This document shows, one piece after another, positions 14,201 through 29,200 of a DNA stretch of 64,000 nt (its first letter is position 1; each line of letters opens with the position of its first letter). Made by a program: the position numbers and the translations under genes. Location: contig NC_088100.1 of assembly GCF_036370855.1 (NCBI RefSeq), positions 37,026,563 through 37,090,562 on the forward strand, in the 5' to 3' direction. Origin of the DNA: Dromaius novaehollandiae (taxonomy: Eukaryota > Chordata > Aves > Casuariiformes > Dromaiidae). The notes beneath the pieces are model-generated. The model saw only the letters and a list, made by a program, of their open reading frames with translations, searched no databases and was not told the DNA's origin.

Positions 14201-17200
14201 GCAAATCTTTGGACAAGTTTACATGGAGACTGGGCTAGTTGTTTGCATACAAAGTGTCATTAGACTCCCAGATATGCACCCTTGTACTTAACTATGATTA
14301 AAATTCATCCTATGCCTATTATGCCAGTCCTCAATGTCATCCAGTTGCATATGAGAACGTTATATTTTTCTCATATATTGAAAAACTGTAAAACATTTAC
14401 ACTTTGCTAGTTTTTGTTTTTAAACAGTTATTAACAGAAGTATTCCAGTGAATGAAATAGCGTCAGCACAGTACTGGCAAAGGTGAAAAAACAGGTGACC
14501 AAAAAAAAAAAAAAAAAAAAAAAAAAAAGAAAAGAAAAAGAAAACACCCCTATGCATACAGTCATCACTTTTGCAATATGAGCTGCTATACAGACGGTGT
14601 AAGAATCAAAATCATCCTTCTCACTACCTCCCGCTGTCACTTGTGGAGGCTTTTGAGAAATCTACTTGTGAACAGCCACCTTGCCAAGACAGACATTTTG
14701 AAAAATGTATTACAAGCATTAAACATATTTAGAGCATAACACACTCTCATTACATTTTTAGGAACATGTTCTAATCTGTATAGGACAAAACTTGCAAGAA
14801 CAGCTGTAAGATTCTCAAGTGTCAGCTCTGCCAGAAGATAGGGCTTAGTACATGAGCCAATCTACACCATTATGGAAGTTACCAGCCATTTGCACTTTGA
14901 TTTTAATTTGAATGCTTTCCAAAAAACACACATTTGAAATCTAAGCATCTGCAAAGGAACGTGCTGATAATACCTTTACCAGAAGCCAGAAAGAGCTCAT
15001 GAAGCCAAACATTGGTAAAGGAGACAAAAAGCTGCCTCACCAGTATGACTGAAGTGCAATCACAGTGTAAGCTGGCATATCTCACTTGCTTTGATCTACC
15101 TAGAACATTATCCCTTCACTGTGGTTACACTGTATCATAAACTTCAGCATGGTCTATCAATCAAAGTATACATAAAAAGGTTATCATGGATTGTACAACC
15201 ACCAATGAAGCCAAGGATGGTATCTTCAGGATTAATCTTACTTGTATCAGTTAGATGAAAGTTAATGCAAATATATGATGCATTGCAATTAAACTGCTAT
15301 GTGCAATGTAGTCAAACCTGAAGCGGTCTGTCGAAATATAACGGGATACAGTCATGGCTGACGGAAAAAGTTTGAAAAAACAATTTTCAGACAAAACTTA
15401 AACCACAACACAATGTTATATATTGCACACACCCATACACAAACACAAAAGGGAAATACTCACCCTAACTTCATAAACATTATCTGAATAATCCACAGAC
15501 TGGCAGACATAGCTGTACCCTCGAGCTCTTGATGATAAAAACAGCTGAAAATATTAAAGTCATACGTGAGGAGAATGATGCTAAATAAAGCATATTTAAA
15601 ACAATTATCAGTGAACACCTTGCCTTATCAAACTTACCTGATCAGAAATAATTTCAAATATCCTTATGAGTCCTGAGAATACTATTGAACAAAGCCAATA
15701 TTTAGTTCCAACAATGTACTGTTACACAGTGCCTATTTTATTCTTCTAACGTAAAAAGAAAATGCTTATTTTTCCTGCATATATCTGTCCAGATAATTAG
15801 AAGACCATGTAAATCAGTAAGAATTCAGTATGACCTTAAGCTATTCCAACGTGAATCTTCCCTTAGAGGGCTCTAGCTTCAGAGACAGAAACCACCTAGA
15901 TGATGTCACTAATAATAACAGAAGAGCAATTCCAATGATGGATTAGAGCAAAGAGAGAACTCTCTCCAACAGATAAGGATTAGGTAATTTAGATCTACCA
16001 TTCTTTCAACAATATACCAATCAAAATCCAGAAAAAAAACCTTAACAGACAACGCTGAGCACCATAAAACATGTTAACAGCTTTTGGATGAAGAAAAGCG
16101 CCACATTTTTGTGCCAGTGGAAGTGGCCCGAAGCATATCAAATGGTCTGCAGGGCCAGATAAAGCATGTTGCAGTAACCTGAACTGGAGAAAATGAACTT
16201 GAAATTTGAGTGAGCTCCCATTGAAAAGAAGAACACTTGTTTAGAATCCATGTCTGTACAAGGTTCAGGTAATACTTTTCATATTGACATTCATAAACAT
16301 TACAATCCAAAATTGTTTAAATCCACATAATCCCACCCTGCTGAGGATCAAAATATAGCAGTGGAGCATGTATAATCTGTAAACAGTGAACTGTAAAGGT
16401 AAAAGAAGGGGTATACAAGAGGATCTTCAAGCTAAAAGCAGGCAGCCACTCACTACTCTTACTCCAAACTTCACTTCCTTCTCATTTAGACTGAACTCGT
16501 TTGCTTTTGTGTCTAATGTTGCACATGGCACTAACAGAGTACAGATGCAAAGTCAAGTATTATCCAGATACAGCTAACATATAAAAACTTGTGAAGCCCA
16601 GTGCTTCATTATTTGCTGTACACGCCTGTTAAAGGAGAGAAACAAAAGCAGCAGCTGTCCACAGAGAATATTCTAAGAAAGAAAAATAACAAATTCTGAG
16701 TCATCCAACTACTTCTTCCAAACTGCTGTAAAACCACTAGTCTCCAGTGTGATCCCACATGGGCATCAGCACATTGACAGTATCAGAGAACAGGAGAGAT
16801 TAGTTTCATCTGCACTGTTACAGAAACTAATTTCTGCTGAGGTCTGCCAGGTAGTTTGACCAAGGTTCACTCAGAAAAAAAGGCAGTGAATTGACTTTGG
16901 CAGACTTCAGCTACTCCTTTAGACTAGAATAAGAAATACAGGATATTGTGGCAAAATACGGTCTACTCATTCACGACTTTGGCAAGTTCTAAGTAAAACT
17001 TGCTCCTAATTTGAATCTCAACTTGAGTCCAAAACATGATAATCTCGGACTAGACAACCTAGCAGTGCTTGATCAACTTAACGTTTTAGTATAAGTTATC
17101 AAAGATGACTTAAATAGTCTTCCAAATGTCAAACCATATTAATAACATTTACATTTAAAACAAGAACTATTGATCTCATAAAGACGTTTCACATTCAAAT

Positions 17201-20200
17201 TCTGTTCTTAACAATACCTGGGAACTTTATAGTAATTCACAAAATACAAACTATGTATCATTTTTCTCATACCAGTTATATTACTCACGTGAATTACAAC
17301 AGTGGCCCATCAGTATTATAAACCTCTTGCAGACTGAAGTAAGAGTTGCCTGGCTAAAAAGAACAACTGAAACTTGAACACTTGCCTCCCAACAGTTTAA
17401 GATCAAGAAAATACACTTCCTATTACAAGTGTTATGGTCCTGTTTAACATCCATTGAATCAAACCTACCATTTGCAATAACAGGAAATCAAAAGCTCTGC
17501 CTGTAACTCAAATAATTAGCTTTCAGCCTATCAATGGCAAACGTATTTGCACCTGAAGTTCACAATGCCCAAATCACATTTATTTGTATGCGACACTAGT
17601 GGTTTGGCAATGCTGTGCAAATGCATGTACTGTCGCATAAGCAAGCAAGGTTTGAACACCAACTCACTGCAAGTCTGGGGCAATTCAGTTTATGGACAAA
17701 ATACAGTTTGATCTAAAAAAAATAAATGAAAAGGGACGGACATTGCAAAAACTGCAGAACTCATTTCAGAGGATTTTCAGTTCTTATCTGCCAAGATGGT
17801 TGGATTTCATCCATTCCCACAATTATCTTGGGTGTAAGCGTTAAATCCTGTTGTACCTGTAGTATTTTATTTTCCCTGGACTTAGACTATTTATTAGGAC
17901 AGCTTTTTAACATGAGATTAAGACACCATAAGAACTGAAAGTATATCACTTCTGAAGCTAAGATTGGTGCAGTGGGAGAGCAATCAGCTATCAGTTCCCA
18001 TTAGCACCATGGTAACTCTAACCACAGTAAAGGAGCAAAATATGAAAGGTATTTTGTGAATGTTCCTAATGCTCCTAAAAGGAATGAACAGGAGGGTGAA
18101 TGCTCAGGACTTTTGCCTACTAAATATACGTGCAGAGACAAAAAAGCAGGTTTCACAAAGGAAGAATTGTGACCATCAAGTAAGCTGAAGACTAGCGCTA
18201 AACTTCAGAAATGCCAGGGAAGACAACCACGTCCCTGCTAGATGGCGTTAGGCGATACATAATTCCTTAGTTCAATGGCTTTTTTCAATCCCTCATCAAT
18301 CTGTGTGGCATCATAAGTCTCCGAAGAAGATCTCTGATCTTCCCAACTATTATCATCCACGAAGAAATTCACAAACATAGGATTGCCCAAGTTAGATGAA
18401 AGCAATTGGATGTTATACATACTAGGAAATACTCTGCAATGACTGAACCCTCATAATAGTACTGCCTTCACTGGAGCTGCCTACAATGAAAGTCAAAAAA
18501 TATTTTAGTCTGAGTGAAAGACTGCAATGAGACAGTTTAGAGATAATGATGACTGAGGTGTTATGGGTAAAATTAATTTTACTGAATCATGTCTTGAAAC
18601 AGGCTTAAGACAGTCAACAATGTTGTTATAGAAGCTCTGGGGAACGGTCCAATATGCAGAAAATTGTCAGATATCCTACCACTTTGATGGCAAGAATACA
18701 GAACAGACTGCCAAGAAAAGAATTCTGCAAAGCTGTAATTTTAACGGCACTACTTCCTTCCTTACTTCTGGACCACATGGGCAAAGTCACAGTAAAATAA
18801 AACTACTCCTTAGCAACAGCTGTATTCTGGAGCACCATGTGGGAAGTAGGAAGTAGTAATCCCACTTAGCTACCACTAGAGAGCTGTGTCCTCTGTATAG
18901 GAAACCTAAGAAAGGAGAAACACAGCAACACTTAAGAGCTTTATTATTAGAAGTCATGCACTCCAAACTTTGCAAACTAAGTATTTGAACATCTTATCCT
19001 TTCCTGCATCTATAAAAATATAGTTTACTTCATTTTCATTCTTATTCTAAAAAGCAAACTTCTAGACAGGATGCTTCTCAAAGCAGACAACGCATGTTTG
19101 AATTGCTAAAAATGATAAACATATTGAAGGCAACAGCTTAACTTGTAATAAGATACATTCTGACACATTTTAGGATAATTAAAAAGAAAAAAAAAATCAG
19201 AAGTGTTAAACCTGTAATGATTTTAGTTAATCTCGCTAATGTTTACACTAACATAAATCTAAGAAGAACCTGAATTAGTTAGTATATACAAATTCATTAG
19301 ATATACACTCACTCAGTATGTTTGTTTACAAACAGATGATACCTAGTTATAAAAACACCATATTAAAGGCAAATTCAGCTTTAAAAATCTGGACAATACA
19401 TTTATCTTCAATAGATGCATCATGACTATGTAAGATAATTTTCATTTTTCAAACTCTAGACACTCTCAGACTTAAACAGGAATTCCCTCCTGAGAGAAGG
19501 TATACACACCTCTTTGAAAATGAAGAAATTGAGTAGAACCATTCCAAAGTTGTAAACAACCAACAGGAAACGTAACTGGAAGGGCTCTCTTGTCTTCATC
19601 CATTTGGGGCCCAGCCAGACAGTGAGAAGATAAATAGTGCTTATAGTCAATGTTGGAAACGGAGACTGCATCAAGGGCCAGTCATCAACACGTTTGTCTG
19701 AGGGGGGAAAAGGCAAACAAAAGGAATCAACAAGGTCCAAATAAAATTATTTCATTATTACTTTAGGCATTGCAATTGTCAAGCACTCTTTTCTCCTGAG
19801 ATAGCTGGGCTAGATAATACAGACATAATATGCTCATTCTTTCTAGGAAGGCTAAAGAAAATAAATAGCCAAAGAAAAAGAATACCTCACACAGAGATTC
19901 ACTATGTCAAACAACTTATGGTGTCCAGTTCTACAAGCCAAAACAAGCAAACAAACAAAATCAAGCAAGCCCAAGCCCAACTCAACCCACCCATCCTCCC
20001 CTGTCCCTCCCTCCCCCCCCCCCCCCCCCAAGTTTTCTTTCAGTGACCGCAGCAGCAACAAAACCAAATGCTCAACAACACTGCAAATGGAAGGTACACA
20101 AATCTGGCAAAATGCTGGTAAAACTAATAGCTTTTATTAGTTTAAAGTTAGGCATCAAACAGTCTCCAATTAATTTTATACAGGTTATATGACAGACAAG

Positions 20201-23200
20201 TGCCCTTGCTATTTGATGTATGTCAGTCTCGTATGCTTCAGACAGAAAAGTGAGAAGGTTACTAGAAAACTATTAAATAAGATAGTTTAAAGGGATGGCT
20301 TTAGTTAGAATATTTTATGTTGCCGTACGGGAGACCAAGGTTTTATTTACAGTATCCTTTAGTCACTCAAAGGATCTAGACTTGCACGTACTCCAGGGCC
20401 CAGAATTTACTATATTAAGTGCTGGATGTGTGTCAAAAAAAGCACTCTTGGCCAGAAGAACTAGTAACATCTAGGATTAGAAGATGGATCTGCTATGGAG
20501 GAAACAGACAATATTAAGTGATGCCTCCTCACTCAGCAGTTTTTCTCCCTTGTGTATGAAGGCTAATCTCTAGTTACACTAATAGACAAAATATAATAAA
20601 TCCGTAACTATCAATACTCTGCACATCTCTAAAATATCTAACTGGATTTTTCCCTGGATGCTTCGGCCAACTGGACTTTAGATGGAAATAACACCACATT
20701 GCCCCTCAGGGAGCTCAGACATCTAAAATACCTGCCTTCAGTTATTTGTGGGCAAACCCACAAACAACAGTGCAATTAAACTCAGATTTACTTAAAGGGC
20801 AAACTTTTGGAGAAGTCTTCTTCAGTGACTCAAAGACAGAAAAGAAAACTATATCATAAATTCCTGATCCCAAGCTCAGCTATACAGACAAGTTAGAAAA
20901 CCCTTCTTCTTCATAAAATGAGCAACTCTGATACAGTGTGGTAAGTACAGAACAATGCTGCCATTGCTCCTTCTTTTCACCATTTCTTTCTTGCTTCCTT
21001 GGTTGTCCTTAAAATAAGGTCCTAATTTCTGATATTAGGGGCAGACTTCATGACACGCTCTATATTTTCAATAACTTCCATATACTGTGATCTGCAGAGA
21101 AACAATTTCCATGGCACTGGCTCTACTTCCTTGCTTTCAGTCAATTTTACAACGTTTGACCACCACATTGCAAATGCAATGCTTGGAGGCCTCCAAAAGC
21201 AGTGGAAAAGAAGCAGAAGAAATGTAGCAGTCCTTGGGAAGCAGCCTAGCTGCTTCTATTACGACTGTCAAACCGAAAGGAAAAAAAGAAAGAGGGGCAA
21301 AACCATCCACATGCGTGAAAGCCTCCCCAAGACTGACGCTGCCAGAGCAACGGAAGTCAACCTTGTGACTGCAGCCACCAACAGAAGAGAAGGGCAAGAA
21401 GTACAGGGAGGAGTGGAAAAAAATTCTGAGAAGAACAGACTGGCTGCAGAAACACAGTCAATGAAAACGAATTGAAGAAAATGAGAAAATACAGTTAACT
21501 TTTCAGCAAGCTCCTGGACAAATACTTTTACTACAACATGATGTAGTCTATGGAAAACATGATAACAACTGCCATATATTACTTGGTCTTAGAACACTAA
21601 AGAACAGCCCCACTTTTTAGAGTTCATTGGATGCTACCTATTGAAACTGAAATCACATGGCTATGCTGCAATTATCACATTACTGTCCCCCTTACTGTCC
21701 TGCTCGCTTTTAGCAATTGCTCTATCAATCCAAATTTAAATATAACAGATCACATGATTAAAAAAATAGAAGAAAAGCAGACCCTCATCTTCTGCAAGGT
21801 ATGAAGTAACAGCCAAAGATTCATCTCTGCCAAGCAAAAAGAAAGATGTCACTTCTTAATTTAGAGACAATTCTGAGAATAGCAGTGTGTGGCGTGCTTT
21901 AATCAAATCTACATCTCACTTTGCATTTTAGTATGCAAAGATACAACAGCATAGAAGGCAAGAGTTGCCTTCCCAGCCTCTTTGCACTGCCTGAGCAATA
22001 CAAAAGGCAAGGACACGTCAGAGAATCTGGCTTCTACTTTCTAGCCCAGTCCTTCACAAGATCCTGAATGCTAAAATGGCAATACTGAAAAGATGAAAGA
22101 AGATTTGAATTCTAACCCAGGAGCTAAACATTACCATTCACTGCTCAAAATAGAAAAGCATGACCTATTCGAGATTTCTTTTGGGGGCAAAAGAGAGAAA
22201 GATATCTCCCTGATTTCTACAGGGGATAATGAGATTCACTTGGGGGTGAAGGTAGGAAGAAGGGGACAATGCAATCTTTTATGAAGGCCCAGTTGCACGT
22301 CGGCTTCTCCTCATACTTCATCAAAATTATAAACAATTCTTCTGCCTACTTTCAACAGGTACTACAAAATTGAAGAACTAAACTGGAGAAAACCAAAGAT
22401 TGGGATTTCGTTGGCCTAACCTCTCCTAAGATAACTAACTACCCTTTGAACATAAAATGCCTGTAGGAGAGGGAATACTCAATCCTACAGTAGACAACAC
22501 AGTTCTAAAGTATATCCTGGCCAGTCCAAACAGAAGTATATCAACAGCCAAAACCAAGTTGCTGCTAATTCTTATTAATTACAAACAACATCATGCACTT
22601 ATTTTAAGGGCATTTAGGAGACTGCATATGATTATTTTTTTACTCACACTGTGGCACTAGAAAACACTGTATATTCTTCCCAGGAATTTCTAGATTTAAA
22701 AATTTGTTCATAATAAGATCTTACCTGAATGATACAAAGCAACTTGCTCAGTGTTAAACCAGCTCAGTGCACTATTATTGTTACACAGAAGGCACTGCAA
22801 AAACAACTTCATTTCAGTTTACCAGGCAAGTCTGCTTGTCCAAGTTCTACACAAAAAACACACACAGCTACACACAGACCCTTGTTCCAAGTTTCTTTTC
22901 AGATAAATCCTCTTTCAAACCAAGATAAATTCACTCACTTAACTCATCTGTTTAAGACGCAAACCTTCCAGGCTACTCCAAAAAATCCATCCTTGTCTTA
23001 GCAAAAATCGCATCATTTTGTGTCCTACTTATTAGCCGGTGCTGATGACCACAAATGATTTCTGCAAACTGAAGAAGACTGATAGCTTAAGGGACATATG
23101 AATGTATTAAATCCTGCAAAATTGACATGCAATCAGTAGATGATTATTTGAAAATAAAATAAGCATGAAGTAAAAAGGCAAACTTCCTGAATTAAAAAAA

Positions 23201-26200
23201 ATCCTTCCAACTGCTTTGGAGCAAAATGACCAATGCCTTTACGTGATTAGAATTGACAGAGTGACTGAATCTTTCAGGGGATTAATGCGTCTGTCTTTCA
23301 AATCCTAAGACCCAGATTCTAATTTGATCACAAATAAAATGACTGTTATGGTAGAACAGCCTATAGTACAGGAACATAGGTTTCTGGAAGGCAGTAGAAG
23401 TTTTAGAATAAAAATTTAAAGCTGCACTTCACTGTAAACACAAATCTAGAATAAAATAAGGCATCTGTTAACACATTTCTGCTACAAAACTATTGTTCTG
23501 TATATGAAGATTTAATATTCTTTCCTTACATAAAATTTATGTACCAAAATCACAGGCAAACATTAAGTCTCACATTGCAAAGCCAAGATAAGAAATAGAG
23601 GAACATACGTATCTGAAATTGCTCTGAGGCACTTATCCCTGTGGGATTTAATTCCTTATTATGTTGTGCACTTAATAGGAAATACACACATAAAGCCCTC
23701 TCATTTCTCCTGTCAGCATAAGGGCAAGAGCAGGACCACTGAAAAGGACTAAATAAGAACATCCTACCTGGTAATGGCCATAGAGGACATAATTAACCCA
23801 CATAACCTATATTGAAATATAGAAGAAGAAAGAGGATGAACTTCAATAAATCTGCACTTATGGTAATCTAGAGATAAAATCCAAAAATCTCCCGTGAAAC
23901 ACACTGTAAATGTATTAATGTGAAAATACATCTTTTAAAGGTAGTTCAGTATTTCCTTGCCACTAGACTGAGAATTTTTGGTAATTAAGTTTTCTGTATA
24001 TTAGAGAGAGTAGGATCAATTTTTTTTTTTTAGTTTCCTCAGTAAGTACAAACTTTAAACAAATACACAGCACTGTTACTCGTGCATTCATCAGAAGACT
24101 CTTGAACTGATACAAAGGTGACCATCTCTCCTTTTAATTTTAGAGATAATATTATATAACTAAAATACATAATTTCTGAAATTACCTGTACCAATATTTT
24201 ATTTAAAAATCAATACTTAACAAGCTTCTGTTTTTAGCTTAACAACGTATGCATTCCTCAGCTATAAGGTTGCTGCTCACTAATTTATCTGGAGAGCCTT
24301 TCAAAGTTATTAATAGCTATTGATACTATTCTCAGCGCAAAGACACTTACAGTGCCAATCCAGCACATCCATCTGTCCAATTACATTTCTAAAGACACTG
24401 CGGAAGTGATGGGAACTGTTTAAAAGTGGTTCTTCACAGTGGGAGTTCTTGTCAAAATAAACAGCAGATCTACAGAGAAGTCCTCCGAAAGCTCAACCAA
24501 GTTTAAGAAATTGAGATTTTCTTAAAGAATGAAATTTTAATTCAACTATATAAGCAAGGCAAACCAGAATTTTCTAATTAAAGTATTGTTCTATGAATTG
24601 CACTGTTTTATTATTCTAACATTTCACATATCTTGTCAGCTCCCACTACAACTGAAGCAAATTACACAACGGAAACATGTACCATATAATAAATCACGTC
24701 AGAAATATAACTTTATGCATCTTAAAACAAAATATTTTATAAAAACTTTCAGATAAACTTCCTCCACACTATTTTAACTGGCAAATAGGGGTGGGAAACA
24801 CTAAGACTTTAGATTCTACACACCATACTTCTCTTTCTGCATTTGCATTAGAAATACTGGCTCGGTCCTGTAGGTACTTACAAATCAATATAACGTTCAA
24901 GATGGCTATACAAGCCCTGCAGACTGGCTCAGTTGAAAGTATGAAACTCAAATAAGTATTTACACAATTAGACCCTTGTAAATCACGTGGACTAGTATAT
25001 CAGAACTGCTTTAAAATGCATTTACAGTTACCAGTTTGTAGAGATTTCAAAAGGGGGGGGGGGGGGGAGAGAAAAAAACCCTGCCTTTGAACTAAAACCT
25101 TAGAATGAAACAGCAACAACAATAGAAGCTATAAACTTATCCTTTACAATGGTGCATAACTACCTAAATAGTATGTACAACCTGAGACTCGAGACTGTGA
25201 TAAGAAATACAACCACAGAATCAAAATAGATGGGCCGTATATCTCAGATTTAACACAAACAGAAGTTAATTTTTTCTAGATATTTATTACAACTTTAATA
25301 GAACAATTTAAAAGAATCTTTTGTTTGCAGGCCACATACAGTTCTCCAGTGCTAGAATTAGCTTGTCTGCTTCAATATTGATTATCCATTGCACCTTCCA
25401 CTCTAGTCCTCTAATCTATTTCTTTTTAAATGAGAAATCATATGATAGAGCATAGGAGTCTTAACTCAGAGCTAGGCCTGTAGGCTTGTAGCTAGTGCAC
25501 ACACTAAAATAATACGCCTACAGCCTCACTCCTGCTTGAATCAGAGAAAAGTTTGTATGTCCTTGAGGAGGGACTGTGCAAGCAGACCACTGCAGGAAAG
25601 CAAAATGATTGGGACACAAGGGATGTCCAGTTTATGCTTCTTTCCTGTTTTTATCCCCAGTTTATATTGTACTTGGCAATGTCTGCAGAGAGTCTTCTGG
25701 CACTATGCATATTTCTAAGCAGTCCAACAGGGTCAGATACCTGTATCTAACTCAGGGCTACTGCAATCTAGTACAATCTGCAAAACAGAGACCAAGAAGC
25801 CTCCCTTAACTCATTTATACCAGCTAAGGTATCTTCTTTAGCAGACTTTGAAAAAATAATATGGTAAATTAAGATGGCAGAGACAGAGAACCCAGCAGAA
25901 CATTTAACAGCTTGATGTGTTAATTACACCCACAGTACAAATTTGCTCCCTAAATCCAAAGGCATTAGAATTAAACCTCAAGAATCAGTCAGCTGTACTT
26001 TTCTCTGCTAGACTGAAGACCTATCTATTATCAAAAAAATTTTTCCCCTTCATTTGGGTAGTTATAAACAGCTCTCAGTTCACTTTTTAAAAAAAAAAAA
26101 AAAGAAAAAAAAAGAAAAAAGAAAACAGCTTGTCTTTCGCTAGAAGGCATATTTTCCAATCCTTTAATCATTTTCGTGGATCTTCTCTGTATATCCTCCA

Positions 26201-29200
26201 AACATTTACACAAGCCTCGTGACTGCTCAAGAGCAAAAACTACAACTGTATTAATCAAGTCAATGCTGCTTTCCCTACATAGAATAATTCTGTACCACCA
26301 AAAATAACATTGTAACACCAATGATGGCTAGCATCCATTAGAAAATAAACTGGTAAAACTAAAGGATGCTATATTTGACAAAAGTTCCAAAAAGCCCAAC
26401 ACAACAGCAGAACAGCTGGCCTTCTTATTTAAGATGATTTTTAATAGAGCAGGACAAAGAAGTCATTTTTACCTTGATATTCAAATATCCCCATCCACTC
26501 TTGAAGAAAGTATTTTGCCCACCCTCAAATTTAACTAGCCAAGAACAGAGTAATTCCTTTGGGCTGAGAACAAGAGGCATCAAAATTAAGACACAGTTAC
26601 TACTTTAATACACTATGAAACATCAAACTAAGATGGAAGAGTTAAAAAAAAAAAAAAAAAAAGTCTTAACTACAACAAATAATGAAACCATAGGTTCTGA
26701 ATGAAAGAAATAGATTTAAAAAGATTGCAGGCACAGCTGTACAAATCCTATTCCATCCAGAAATGGGAGAGATGCTCACCCCCAAACCGGACGGGCTACA
26801 GATAAGACTACCAGATATTGCCTATAATTAGATGTGGCTTTGTATTAAATTTCAGAGTTTTTTAACTGACTCTTTAGCCTTCTTTCAAGATATATACAAC
26901 AACAGGTAAACTTTGCATACATTCAATATATCATACAGCTATGAAGAACATCTCCAGGAGCTGTTAAACACCTGTACATATGCATAAATGTTAAACTCCC
27001 ATTAAAGTAGCAAGAATACCTAATCCCAATTTATTGTCAAAAAAACAGATGTATTCTACCTAGTATTATAACTTCTTGGGACTGCCCTAATTCAGTCACT
27101 AGCATACTATCTTTGAGCCTGTATACAACAATTACAGCATATGCTTCTTTCAAGAAAATGATAATAAGGGAATTAAGTTCAAGAGCCATATCAATTTACC
27201 ATCAAGTCAAAAAAGATTTTCAAGTTTAACAGACTGCCTTGTTCAATTTTATTTACTTATTTACCTCCCTTGTTGATTATGATTATTTGTGAGGACTGCA
27301 CAAACACTATTTCTAGGAATGGTAAAAATATATCTTTATTGAATTTTACATAAGATGAGCACAGTAGTAAGCCCTCAAAGCATGTAGTTTTTTTGTTTGT
27401 TAAAAGTTACCTTCCCCAAACACCCCAAAAGCAAGATGCATTCCCAGTCCAGTGACACCTGCATGTTTTTTCTCAAATGTTACAAGTTACTGAGCAAACA
27501 GATAGAGAAACCCTCCCTTTCAGGTTACAATTTTACGAATTAGTTACAAAACCCCTTGATCAAACCTGTATCTCCATTTTTCTAAGGAAATAAACCTGCT
27601 TCGAAAAACACACTTCAACAAGCTTTGCTTCTACAGTGTTTTTTTACTGACACTTTTGTTCAAACCTTTCTGATTTCAGCCAAAACTGTTTTGGAGAGCT
27701 CAGGAGATGCCATTAGTTTACGTCAATGTGGTCTGTCTCATGGTACCATGAACATAGTTGTAGGAGTATTAATAAACAGTAATAAAACACGCATGCATCC
27801 TGTGATTATATGTTGCAATAACAGATTAGAATATTGGTCTGTCTAGTATGAGTCAGGGTTTTATAATGCTGAAGGGGGTGATCACATAAGAAATCTTATC
27901 CGTAGGCACTTTTTTTTTTTTTTTAATTAAAGAGACCCTTAATTTGAAGGTAACATCCTTGGCAAATGCAAAGGATTATTACAATAGTTTTTATTAATAA
28001 ACTCTGCAAGGCCTTATCCGCCATAGACAGACCTGTGTTATGTACTCCAACTTCACAGGACAGTGAGTGCAGCACTGAAACGTCTTGCTAATGTGCTAAC
28101 ACAGGGCAAGGACACCAAGGCATAACTACACAGCAGCTGTAAACAATTTACATTGCTGTGCTAATAACACAGAATGATTTGGGGCTGCAAATGAACTTTT
28201 ACAGGCTCCTAGGTGCAGTGACTAAATGTGTGAAAACCAGTAATGGCAGTCGAGATCTACCAAAAATACCAGAAGGCTCCCAGAGACCATTAGGGAGGAG
28301 CTGCACATAGGCACTCTAATAAACTGCCTGTTTTCTTCTGTTTGCATCACCATGTGGATGCTGCTCAGCAATATGGTTTTACAGAAGGATGCAACTTTAC
28401 AGAAGTAAATAAAATCTACAGGAAAACTTACTGAAACATATTAGCTCCTATCTTTAAAGTTCAAGGGCAGAAGACATGAGGTACATTAGGTCTTTTCTTG
28501 GCCTAAGACAAGTACATCAGTCAAAGCCTTCACAGAAAAATAACACTGCAAAACATTTACAACATTTCCCCTCAACATGCCTTCAACATCAGTATGAATG
28601 ACAAATCTAGGGAGAAGAAAAAAACACAAGAAAAAAGATCTTGAAACACTGCTGTTGTTTTCAAAATATGAACTGAACAGGGAAAAGGTCTCATGCCCAA
28701 AGATGACCTGAATATGATGAACTCAGTCTTTCACTCATTAACCATATCAGTAGTAAAATAATAAATTTAGCAGTTAGATAATGCCATATCCAGATGGCTG
28801 TCAGAACTAAGTCTCTTTGCTTCTACAGCCACATTACCTTTCATGGTAACATACCACCCCAAATCTGAGTTTCCCTAATAGTTTCTGAAATACAGTTTTA
28901 TCATTCTCGACACAAAAGTTTATGGATTACTAGAACTGAGACCAAACAAAATAAAAGAATATCTGGTCTAAATATCAAAGTGTTTTGGGGGTACTCTAAT
29001 GCAAGTATTTTTATCTGCTGTTCCACATAACTATTAATATTAAATGAAAACTGAGAAAATATGCTTATAAAACCCTATATTTACAGCACAGGTATTCAAG
29101 TTAGCATCTGTATTTCCTATTTCCCCCCCCCCCCCTTACAGCAGTATTTTAAACCATTTTAAAACAGGTCATTACAATGATGATTTAGGAATAGAAGCAT

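Larger units (their letters stand above)
8757..15463 (-). other. ELOVL4: ELOVL4 intron 3
   Basis: A 6.7-kb phase-0 intron. It holds an ancient CR1/L3-like 3' end (about 12600-12960), a MIR/L2-like scrap (about 11235-11345) and a 28-nt A run at 14501-14528. The remainder is unique-looking AT-rich sequence. Confidence 0.85.

Noticed and set aside
14501-14528. A28 run as the tail of a retroposed gene copy
   Set aside because: The sequence before it shows no open frame or recognisable gene or SINE body, so it was kept only as a homopolymer.
19456-19509. In-frame extension of ELOVL4 exon 2 past its donor (VCIPSLRR...)
   Set aside because: It replaces the conserved LF...YSYxCQSVDY block found in exon 3 and soon ends in a stop; a GTGTGT donor sits exactly at the homology break.
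21050-21475. 141-codon plus-strand frame in ELOVL4 intron 1
   Set aside because: No recognisable domain or homologue, antisense to the gene, no splice or promoter support; Lys/Arg-rich text reflects A/G-rich sequence.
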